Source of the DNA: Alphaproteobacteria bacterium
GTDB taxonomy: Bacteria; Pseudomonadota; Alphaproteobacteria; Rhizobiales; Xanthobacteraceae
DNA length: 6,134 bases
Assembly: GCA_005884855.1 (NCBI GenBank)
Contig: VAZS01000161.1
Location: forward strand, 1-6,134
Reading direction: 5' to 3'
The notes under the pieces are model-generated. The model made no database searches. It saw only the letters and a program-made list of their open reading frames with translations, and was not told the origin of the DNA. Positions 1 through 5,693 of the stretch are shown here, piece by piece (position 1 is the stretch's first letter; each line of letters starts with the position of its first letter). The position numbers and the translations under genes were made by a program.

Positions 1-1532
1 ATCCGCAGCGCACCGCGCCGCGCCATGCGACCCGCGCGGGCGAGAAGTGCGTCGAGGCGATCTTCCGCTTCGAGACGCGCGAGCGCATAGGCGCCGGCGT
101 GCTGCGCATGAAGGACGACAAGGCGTGGACGCTCCTCACCGCGCTCGACGAGCTGAAGGGGCACGAGGAACACGTCGGCAGCCACCGGCCGAAGGGCTGG
201 TCCTACTCGCGCGACTTCGCCGGACCGAACTGGCTGGATCTGCGAAAAGCAAAGCAGGAGTTCAGGGACGCCGACCCGACGGTGCTCATCGTCGGCGGCG
301 GGCAAGCCGGGCTGTCGATCGCCGCGCGGCTCGCGCAACGCGGGATCGATGCGCTGATCGTCGATCGCTGGCCGCGCATCGGCGACAACTGGCGCAAGCG
401 CTATCACGCGCTGACGCTGCACAACCAGGTGCAGGTCAATCACCTGCCCTATATGCCGTTCCCGCTGAACTGGCCGCTCTATATTCCAAAGGACAAGCTC
501 GCGAACTGGTTCGAAGCCTATGTCGATGCCATGGAACTCAACTTCTGGAACGGGACCGAGTTCGAGGGGGGCGTTTACGATGAAGCGAAAGGACGTTGGT
601 CGGCGGTGCTGCGCCGGAGTGACGGCAGCAGGCGCGAGATGCATCCGCGACATGTGGTGATGGCAACCGGCGTCAGCGGAATTCCGAACCTGCCGGATAT
701 CCCGAGCCTGAAAAACTTTGCCGGCGTGGTCCTGCATTCCAGCCAGTATGACGACGGTGAAGCGTGGAAGGGAAAACGCGCGCTAGTGATCGGCACTGGC
801 AATAGCGGCCACGACATCGCGCAGGATCTATATTCGAGCGGCGCAAACGTAATTCTGGTTCAGCGCAGCTCGACCCTCATCACCAACATCGAACCATCGG
901 CGCAATTGGCCTATGCGGCCTACAACGAGGGGACACTGGAAGATAACGACCTGATCGCGACCTCGATGCCGCTTGCGCTGGCCAGGCGAGCTCACTTCCT
1001 GATGACCGAACAATCGAAGAAGCTGGACCAGCAGTTGCTGGAAGGACTGGCGCGTGTCGCCTTCAAGCTCGATTTCGGCGACGGCGGCACCGGCTGGCAA
1101 TTCAAATATCTCACGCGCGGCGGCGGCTACTACTTCAACGTCGGCTGCTCCGATCTGGTCGCGGCAGGCGAAATCAAGCTGATCCAGTTCTCGGACATTG
1201 ATTCATTTGTCGCCGACGGCGCGCGCATGAAGAGCGGCGACACCTTGCCGGCTGACCTGATCGTGCTCGCGACCGGCTACAAGGGCCAGGAACATCTGGT
1301 GCGCAAACTGTTCGGCGAGGGCGTCGTTCAACGCATCGGCCCGATCTGGGGATTCGGCGAGGGTCAGGAACTGCGCAACATGTACACCCGCACCGCGCAG
1401 CCCGGGCTGTGGTTCATCGCCGGCAGCCTGGCACAATGCCGGATCAACTCGAAATATCTGGCCTTGCAGATCAAGGCGATCGAGGAAGGCTTGTTGCCGC
1501 GCATCGCAGAGCGGGACGCAGCCGCCGCGTGA
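1..1532 (+). CDS. Flavin-containing (class B) monooxygenase with N-terminal NTF2-like region, 5'-partial
   Basis: The reading frame is open from the window edge (first whole codon at 3) to TGA at 1530-1532, giving 509 visible residues. The true start lies upstream; the GTG at 99 is internal because family-like sequence (AGEKCVEAIFRFETRER) precedes it. From the first visible codon: the end of a probable NTF2/SnoaL-like domain (about 1-70), an FAD Rossmann motif GGGQAG (98-103, nt 294-311), the FMO fingerprint FxGxxxHxxxY as FAGVVLHSSQY (239-249, nt 717-749), a second Rossmann motif GTGNSG for NADPH (264-269, nt 792-809), and LATGY (422-426, nt 1266-1280). Known for the family: NADPH- and O2-dependent oxygenation of a soft nucleophile or ketone through a C4a-hydroperoxyflavin. 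The Tyr ending the fingerprint favours an FMO/YUCCA-like enzyme over a typical Baeyer-Villiger enzyme (usually Trp). No membrane segment is seen, so it is probably cytosolic. Homologues of this architecture run to about 600 residues, so roughly 90-100 are missing. The substrate cannot be told. The NHL protein follows closely. Confidence 0.93.
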   Translation, partial: PQRTAPRHATRAGEKCVEAIFRFETRERIGAGVLRMKDDKAWTLLTALDELKGHEEHVGSHRPKGWSYSRDFAGPNWLDLRKAKQEFRDADPTVLIVGGGQAGLSIAARLAQRGIDALIVDRWPRIGDNWRKRYHALTLHNQVQVNHLPYMPFPLNWPLYIPKDKLANWFEAYVDAMELNFWNGTEFEGGVYDEAKGRWSAVLRRSDGSRREMHPRHVVMATGVSGIPNLPDIPSLKNFAGVVLHSSQYDDGEAWKGKRALVIGTGNSGHDIAQDLYSSGANVILVQRSSTLITNIEPSAQLAYAAYNEGTLEDNDLIATSMPLALARRAHFLMTEQSKKLDQQLLEGLARVAFKLDFGDGGTGWQFKYLTRGGGYYFNVGCSDLVAAGEIKLIQFSDIDSFVADGARMKSGDTLPADLIVLATGYKGQEHLVRKLFGEGVVQRIGPIWGFGEGQELRNMYTRTAQPGLWFIAGSLAQCRINSKYLALQIKAIEEGLLPRIAERDAAAA

Positions 1533-1562
1533 CTCGAAAACATGTTTTTGGCGGGGGGACAC

Positions 1563-2522
1563 ATGCCGGTCGTTCTCGGCTCGGGCGAGCATCGCTATCG
1601 CGTCGTAGAGAACTGGGCGAAACTGCCCGAGGGCTGGAATCTCACAGACGTGGCCTCGGTTGCCGTCGACAGCAGGGATCGCATCTACGTCTTCAATCGC
1701 GGCGCCCATCCGATGGTCGTGCTCGACCGCGAGGGCAATTTCATAAAAAGCTGGGGCGAAGGCCTGTTCAGCCGGGCGCACGGCCTGCACATCGACAGCG
1801 AAGATAATCTCTATTGCACCGATGACGGCGACCATACCGTGCGCAAATGCTCGCCAGACGGCAAGGTGCTGCTGACCATCGGCATCCCGAACCAGCCGAG
1901 GCCGTTCATGAGCGGTGAACCTTTCCACCGCTGCACCCACACCGCTCTTTCACCGAAAGGCGAGATCTATGTGTCGGATGGTTACGGCAACGCCTGCGTG
2001 CATAAATTCACTCCTGACGGCAAATTGATAAAAAGCTGGGGCGAGCCGGGCACCGATCCCGGCCAGTTCAATATCGTGCACAACATCGTCACCGATGCCG
2101 AGGGCTGGGTCTATGTCGCCGATCGCGAGAACCATCGCGTGCAGGTGTTCGACGCCAACGGCAAATACGAGACGCAGTGGAATTTCCTGCACCGCCCCTG
2201 CGCGCTGCATTGCTGCGGAGGGAAGCAGCCGAATTTCATTGTGGGCGAGCTCGGCCCGGGGATGCCGGTCAACCGCACCACGCCCAATCTCGGCCCGCGC
2301 CTGAGCATCCTCGACCGCAAGGGAAATCGGATCGCGCGCCTCGGCGGTGAAAACGGCCCCGGTCTCGATGCCGGCAAATTTCTCGCGCCGCACGGCATCG
2401 CGCTGGATTCGAAAGGCGACATCTATGTCGGCGAAGTCGGCGTCACCGACTGGAAGACCAGCTTTCCGGAAACGCCGATGCCGGCTGTGGTTCGCTGCCT
2501 GCAGAAGCTGGAGAAGATCTGA
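1563..2522 (+). CDS. NHL-repeat beta-propeller protein, peptidyl-alpha-hydroxyglycine amidating lyase (PAL)-like
   Basis: This 319-residue protein has several NHL blades, for example VAVDSRDRIYVFNR, IYVSDGYGNACVHKF, VYVADRENHRVQVF and IALDSKGDIYVGE, each followed by a DG/NG turn and often SWGE. Histidines 73, 173 and 277 occupy equivalent blade positions. Together with Arg46, Tyr141 and Arg188 they match, from memory, the zinc-binding and catalytic set of animal PAL, which cleaves peptidyl-alpha-hydroxyglycine. Lyase-type chemistry is therefore plausible, but the natural substrate of the bacterial proteins is unknown to me. No signal peptide is visible, unlike secreted PAL. I chose ATG 1563 because a G-rich stretch (GGGGGGA, 1553-1559) lies just upstream, though close, and because family-like sequence begins soon after. 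ATG 1542 would add seven residues and has no ribosome site. The gene starts 30 nt after the monooxygenase stop, so co-transcription is likely. A plain scaffold beta-propeller is the alternative. Confidence 0.88.
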   Translation: MPVVLGSGEHRYRVVENWAKLPEGWNLTDVASVAVDSRDRIYVFNRGAHPMVVLDREGNFIKSWGEGLFSRAHGLHIDSEDNLYCTDDGDHTVRKCSPDGKVLLTIGIPNQPRPFMSGEPFHRCTHTALSPKGEIYVSDGYGNACVHKFTPDGKLIKSWGEPGTDPGQFNIVHNIVTDAEGWVYVADRENHRVQVFDANGKYETQWNFLHRPCALHCCGGKQPNFIVGELGPGMPVNRTTPNLGPRLSILDRKGNRIARLGGENGPGLDAGKFLAPHGIALDSKGDIYVGEVGVTDWKTSFPETPMPAVVRCLQKLEKI

Positions 2523-2551
2523 GCGCCCGATTGGCCGGCCGCCGAGATCCA

Positions 2552-3491
2552 TTAGATGCGCGCTTCCAGCACCATGCTGAAGGGACCTTCTGTCGCGCGG
2601 CGCACGCGACCGAATCCGGCGCCTTTGAGCACCTCGGAAAGCTTTGCCTCACCGGCTTGAGCTCCGAGCGCCTCGCCGACTTCCTGGGCCAGGGATGTCG
2701 GCACGCAGATCATTGTCGAGGCGTTGTAGTACAGCCGGCTGACCGGATTAGTGACATTGTCCCCTGCTTTGTCGGCAGCAATGGGCTCCACGATCATCCA
2801 CGTGCCATCCGGTTTCAAGAGTGTACGTAAATGCGCCGCGCAGCCGCGTGGGTCGCCCATATCATGAAGGCAATCGAACGTAGTGATCAGATCGAAATCC
2901 TTCTCCGCGATAGCCTTTGCCGGAGCCGTTTCAAACCGGACGCGCTCGGCGAGGCCGTGCTTCTTCGCATGAGCATTAGCCTGCTCGATCGACGGCGAAT
3001 GAAAATCGTATCCGACGAATGAGCTTTTGGGAAACGCCTCGGCCATCAGCAACGTGGAGAAGCCCACGCCACAGGCAGCCGCTACTTTCGCCCCACGCGA
3101 CTCCCGCGCCGGTGCGGAAAGCGCTCTCCACCTTGGGCTGACCCCTGACCATCTCAGCAGCTAGATCGAAGGCTCCTTCCAGGTAGACCGGGCTGTCCTT
3201 CACCGCGAAAACCATTGCCTGTTCGGGCGACAAGCTGAATTCGTCACTTGCCGGATTGAACGTGACATAACCATTGGCCGCTTGAGCAAGCGCCCATTCT
3301 CTCACATAACGTTTCGCCAGCCCTGTCCATGCGGCTAGCTTGTCTGCCGTTCCGGCGCCATGCGTGTGCAGAGCTTCAAACAGACCGAGCTTGTAGCCGA
3401 TGCTTCCAGTGGGCACGCTGAACGCGCCCCCGAGATCGCCAAGCATCTTTCCAACGAGTCCGTTCAGTTTGTCCATGTCGATGTTGCTCAT
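2552..3491 (-). pseudogene. SAM-dependent methyltransferase (Rv2258c-like, N-terminal winged helix), internal deletion and frameshift
   Basis: Two frames together make one gene. The first runs from ATG 3491-3489 (MSNIDMDKLN) through a winged-helix/dimerisation domain to FRTGAGVAWGE (about residue 135, nt 3087), then continues as unrelated sequence. The second, family-like from about 3097 to TAA at 2554-2552, holds the methyltransferase core: RGAKVAAACGVGFSTLLMAE, then FVGYDFHSPSIE, FDLITTFDCLHDM, LKPDGTWMIVEP, ending FSMVLEARI. From memory, homologues carry about 35-40 residues between these parts (a CLFCGTxxFFRPGY-type stretch); these are absent, and the halves sum to about 315 residues against a usual 350 or so. 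Motif I, normally DxGCGxG, reads AACGVG and lacks the acidic residue and first glycine, so SAM binding would suffer even if the frame were repaired. The start is supported by AAGGAAG (3503-3497 on this strand) five bases before ATG; the in-frame GTG at 3497 is too close to it. The gene converges on the NHL gene, 29 bp away. A sequencing error alone would not explain the missing block. Confidence 0.85.
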
Positions 3492-3496
3492 AATCA

Positions 3497-3503
3497 CTTC
3501 CTT
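3497..3503 (-). promoter_or_regulatory. Ribosome binding site of the methyltransferase pseudogene
   Basis: AAGGAAG on the - strand lies five bases before ATG 3491-3489. It decides the start in favour of that ATG over the in-frame GTG at 3497-3495, which abuts the site. The intact site suggests the gene was functional recently. Confidence 0.7.
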
Positions 3504-3540
3504 TGAAATGGCGGGAATTTGCGCTTAATTCGTTTGACCA

Positions 3541-3570
3541 ACCAGAATCTGGTCGATGTCGGTCGACCAG
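3541..3570. promoter_or_regulatory. Two overlapping palindromes, possible operator or RNA switch upstream of the methyltransferase
   Basis: ACCAGA-A-TCTGGT (3541-3553) is a perfect 6+1+6 palindrome. CTGGTCGA (3549-3556) and TCGACCAG (3563-3570) form a perfect 8-bp inverted repeat with a 6-base loop. The two share 3549-3553, so as RNA they would be mutually exclusive hairpins. A further GACCA at 3536-3540 can pair with TGGTC at 3550-3554. The block lies seven bases past the DUF1127 stop and about 50-80 bases before the methyltransferase start on the same strand. A dimeric repressor operator (TetR- or MarR-like) is one reading and an intergenic stem-loop another. No T-run follows on the - strand, so a standard intrinsic terminator is unlikely. 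Confidence 0.4.
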
Positions 3571-3576
3571 GTAAAG

Positions 3577-3855
3577 TTAATCGGCCTTTTTCGATTGCTG
3601 ACAGCGCGACCGAGCCTGGGCGGCTTCCGCCAACCCTTCGCCGGCTTGGCAGCGATCGAGGCCGATATCCCTCAATTCCCTGTCGGTGAGACTTCGCAGT
3701 AAAATTAGCTGCGCCTGGTACTCACGCTGTGCGATCAGAGCAGCGATCCAGTTGTTGACCAGCCGGCCGAGCCTCCTCGTGGCCTTTCTGATCATCTTTC
3801 GAAACGCGCCCGGCGCCGCCGAGGAATAGATTGAAGTATCGTTTGCTATCGTCAT
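3577..3855 (-). CDS. DUF1127 (YjiS-like) small protein
   Basis: This 92-residue basic protein ends with the DUF1127 signature LRSLTDRELRDIGLDR (residues 53-68), preceded by an amphipathic stretch NNWIAALIAQREYQAQLILL (34-53). No transmembrane helix or signal peptide is convincing. Proteins of this family are small, arginine-rich and frequent in Alphaproteobacteria. Some members are known to bind RNA and affect phosphate or carbon metabolism and RNA turnover, but the longer N-terminus here makes transfer of that role uncertain. ATG 3855-3853 is preceded by AGGA (3866-3863 on this strand) with a seven-base spacer. TAA is at 3579-3577. It is transcribed away from the regulator at 4072 and lies 85 bp upstream of the methyltransferase pseudogene on the same strand; the palindromes at 3541-3570 sit between them. 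Confidence 0.85.
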   Translation of the reverse strand: MTIANDTSIYSSAAPGAFRKMIRKATRRLGRLVNNWIAALIAQREYQAQLILLRSLTDRELRDIGLDRCQAGEGLAEAAQARSRCQQSKKAD

Positions 3856-3873
3856 TGTGATTTCCTAAAACGT

Positions 3874-3883
3874 GGGAGCTCCC
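3874..3883. promoter_or_regulatory. Perfect 10-bp palindrome upstream of the DUF1127 gene
   Basis: GGGAGCTCCC is self-complementary. It lies seven bases upstream of the DUF1127 ribosome site (AGGA, 3866-3863 on the - strand), within the probable 5' untranslated region or promoter. It could be a regulator site or simply chance; a stem this short without a loop is unlikely to be a stable RNA hairpin. Confidence 0.25.
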
Positions 3884-3954
3884 CTCCATTTGCAGCATGC
3901 GCCTTGCGAGTTCCCAAGACTTTGAGAGACCTACGATTTATTCTTCAGATTTAC

Positions 3955-3982
3955 TTGAGATGTGCGTTAGAGAGTCTATTTC
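3955..3982 (+). promoter_or_regulatory. Candidate sigma70-type promoter for the 4072 regulator
   Basis: TTGAGA (3955-3960) matches five of six bases of the -35 consensus. After a 16-base spacer comes TATTTC (3977-3982), a weak -10 matching TAT. The start of transcription would fall near 3990, leaving a leader of about 80 bases that contains the TTGAAAT repeats. It is the best pair I could find by eye between the divergent genes and is not strong. The intergenic stretch 3856-4071 (216 bp) holds nothing else recognisable beyond the two repeat elements listed. Confidence 0.25.
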
Positions 3983-3991
3983 CCGCCGACG

Positions 3992-4013
3992 TTGAAATTC
4001 TTGAAATTGAAAT
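3992..4013 (+). repeat. Three direct copies of TTGAAAT upstream of the regulator gene
   Basis: TTGAAAT occurs at 3992-3998, 4001-4007 and 4007-4013, within TTGAAATTC-TTGAAATTG-AAAT, about 60-80 bases before the regulator ATG. OmpR/PhoB-type winged helices typically bind tandem direct repeats, so autoregulation by the adjacent product is a reasonable but unproven reading. The 9-base then 6-base spacing is irregular, and AT-rich repeats can arise by chance. Confidence 0.4.
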
Positions 4014-4071
4014 GCCTTCAGCCGGCAGCTTTGACCTGTGATTTCAGACGCTCAAATTACGTGGAACCCCA

Positions 4072-5640
4072 ATGATTTTCGCCTTCGGACGCCACAGGAT
4101 TGATGTTGAGAGGCGCGAGGTAACAAACGGTGGGACCTCGGTGCACGTCGAGCCTCAGGTGTTCGATCTGCTGATCTGTCTGCTTGAGAACCGCGATCGT
4201 GTCGTCAGCAAGGACCACCTTATGAACTCGGTGTGGGGCGACCGAATCGTCTCGGAATCAACACTGACCAGTCGCATCAACGCGGCGCGAAAGGCCATTG
4301 GCGATAATGGAAAAGACCAAAGACTCATCCGTACGATTCCGCGCAAGGGATTCTTGTTCGTCGGCGATGTGAAAACGCAGGAACACAACAGCGCGCCGGC
4401 GACTGCTGTGGCCGGACAGGTGGCTGCGAACGAGCGCGCGTCCGCTGTAGCGGCAGAGCGTCGTTCCATTGCGGTGCTTCCCTTCACCAACATGAGCGGC
4501 GATCGAAATCAGGAATATTTTTCGGACGGTATCAGCGAAGACATCATTTCCGCGCTCTCGAAGCTGCGCTGGTTCCTCGTGATCGCCCGGAATTCATCCT
4601 TTCTCTACAAGGGGAAATCCGTCCACATCAAGCAGGTGGCCGAAGAACTCGGTGTCGATTATGTCGTCGAAGGCAGTGTGCGCAATGTGGGAAACCGAGT
4701 GCGCATATCAGCGCAGCTGAACGATGTCGCCACATCCAGCCATCTCTGGGCGGAACGCTACGAGGGCAGCCTTGGCGACGTATTCGCACTTCAGGACGAG
4801 ATAACCAACTCGATCGTCGCTGCTATCGAACCGCAACTTTATGCCGCCGAGAGCTTTCATGCCGAACGCAAGCCTCCGAACAGCATGGATGCGTGGGATC
4901 TCGTCATGCGAGCCATGTCATACTACTGGCGAGTGACGCGGCAGGACAACTTCGTCGCTCAGGCCTTTCTCGAAAAGGCGGTCGCCATAGATCCGAACTA
5001 TGGTCAAGCCCTGGGGCTGCTCGCCACCAGCCATGCGTTTGGGACTCACATGGGTTGGGAGGACATGACGACAGCGATCCCCATTGCTGAACGCGCGAGC
5101 CGGCGCGCTATCGAGATCGACAGTGAAGACCCTTGGGCGCACAATGCTTTGGGTAGCGTCTACCTCTGGGCGCGCCGTCTCGACGACTCGCTGGCCGAGT
5201 TCGAGGTAGCTCTGCAGCTTAATCCGAACTTCTCATTGGCACAGGGGTTCTATGCATTGGTGTTAACGTATACCGGCCGCTGGCAGGAGGCCGACGCGGC
5301 TGTGCGTCGCGCTCTGCGGCTTAGTCCGCGAGGTCCGTTTTCCGCGATCTATTATGGTGTTGCAGGTTACGCGCAATTCACCGGGCGGAACTATGAGGAA
5401 GCGATTCGCATGTCCCGCGAGGCCGTTCGGGAACGTAGCGACTTCACGGGGGCGCTTCGGGTTATTAGCGCCGCTGCCGGCATGCTGGGAAATCACGAGC
5501 TCGCGGCGACTTCACTTCAAGAGCTGCGCCGAACGCAGCCCAACATCTCGCTTGCCTGGATCGCCGATCAGATTCCGTGGAACCTGGATGCCGACCGCGA
5601 CCATTATCTCGAGGGATTGCGCCGCGCGGGTTTGACCTGA
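4072..5640 (+). CDS. One-component regulator: OmpR-type winged helix, TolB-like domain, TPR repeats
   Basis: This 522-residue protein has an N-terminal winged helix (about 1-100; VEPQVFDLLICLLENRDRVV, then SESTLTSRINAARKAIGD as recognition region, and TIPRKGFLFVGDV as the C-terminal wing). A polar Ala-rich linker (101-130) follows, then a TolB-like domain (about 131-255; SIAVLPFTNMSGDRNQEYFS, IARNSSFLYKG, VDYVVEGSVR), and TPR-type helices (about 285-490; EKAVAIDPNYGQALGLLA, EFEVALQLNPNF, AALRLSPR-like). It ends with the QPNISLAWI...YLEGLRRAGL tail usual in this family. The winged helix is of the CadC/ToxR class, but no transmembrane segment is visible, so it should be a cytoplasmic DNA-binding regulator. 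The TolB-like and TPR parts probably sense or bind a partner; ligand and targets are not evident. ATG 4072 has a weak site (GTGGAA, 4061-4066). It is divergent from the DUF1127 gene and convergent with a paralogue 8 bp away. Confidence 0.92.
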   Translation: MIFAFGRHRIDVERREVTNGGTSVHVEPQVFDLLICLLENRDRVVSKDHLMNSVWGDRIVSESTLTSRINAARKAIGDNGKDQRLIRTIPRKGFLFVGDVKTQEHNSAPATAVAGQVAANERASAVAAERRSIAVLPFTNMSGDRNQEYFSDGISEDIISALSKLRWFLVIARNSSFLYKGKSVHIKQVAEELGVDYVVEGSVRNVGNRVRISAQLNDVATSSHLWAERYEGSLGDVFALQDEITNSIVAAIEPQLYAAESFHAERKPPNSMDAWDLVMRAMSYYWRVTRQDNFVAQAFLEKAVAIDPNYGQALGLLATSHAFGTHMGWEDMTTAIPIAERASRRAIEIDSEDPWAHNALGSVYLWARRLDDSLAEFEVALQLNPNFSLAQGFYALVLTYTGRWQEADAAVRRALRLSPRGPFSAIYYGVAGYAQFTGRNYEEAIRMSREAVRERSDFTGALRVISAAAGMLGNHELAATSLQELRRTQPNISLAWIADQIPWNLDADRDHYLEGLRRAGLT

Positions 5641-5693
5641 TGGCCCCTTCATCGCTCTTGGTCAAGGCCCGCGCGGCGCAATCCCTCGAGATA
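5605..5693. repeat. Perfect 26-bp inverted repeat spanning the convergent stop codons
   Basis: The arms are 5605-5630 and 5668-5693, with a 37-base loop holding both stop codons. Each arm encodes the shared YLEGLRRAG tail of one of the two facing paralogues, so the repeat comes from gene relatedness. Pairing stops at 5604/5694; on the inner side it resumes after a one-base offset (TTTGACC against CCTTGACC). The transcript of either gene could fold into a long GC-rich hairpin. It may act as a bidirectional terminator or 3' stabiliser, but there is no T-run after either arm. Confidence 0.93.

Noticed and set aside
47..583. + strand open frame overlapping the monooxygenase start
   Set aside because: The product is an Arg/Ala-rich, low-complexity shadow in another frame; the monooxygenase frame is open from the window edge and carries the FAD motif in the same stretch.
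1542..1562. ATG 1542 as the start of the NHL gene
   Set aside because: No ribosome site precedes it and the extra residues (MFLAGGH) do not look like the family; the G-rich stretch instead precedes ATG 1563. It cannot be fully excluded.
2515..2551. A terminator between the convergent NHL and methyltransferase genes
   Set aside because: GGCCGGCC (2533-2540) and a loose AGATC pairing are present, but there is no proper stem-loop with a T-run; GC-rich DNA gives such palindromes easily.
1203..2552. Long open frames on the - strand (1203-1940 and 1950-2552) opposite the monooxygenase and NHL genes
   Set aside because: They mirror the codon bias of the real + strand genes, are rich in Ala/Arg/Asp without any recognisable motif, and the + strand products have clear family motifs throughout.
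2552..3497. Two separate methyltransferase genes (3497-2976 and 3067-2552)
   Set aside because: The first carries only the winged-helix half followed by non-family sequence, and the second begins at an internal GTG in the middle of motif I. Together they cover one protein family in order, so a single broken gene is the better reading.
4031..4059. TTGACC (4031-4036) with AAATTA (4054-4059) as the regulator promoter
   Set aside because: Spacing is right at 17, but the -10 matches the consensus at only about one position and would leave a very short leader.
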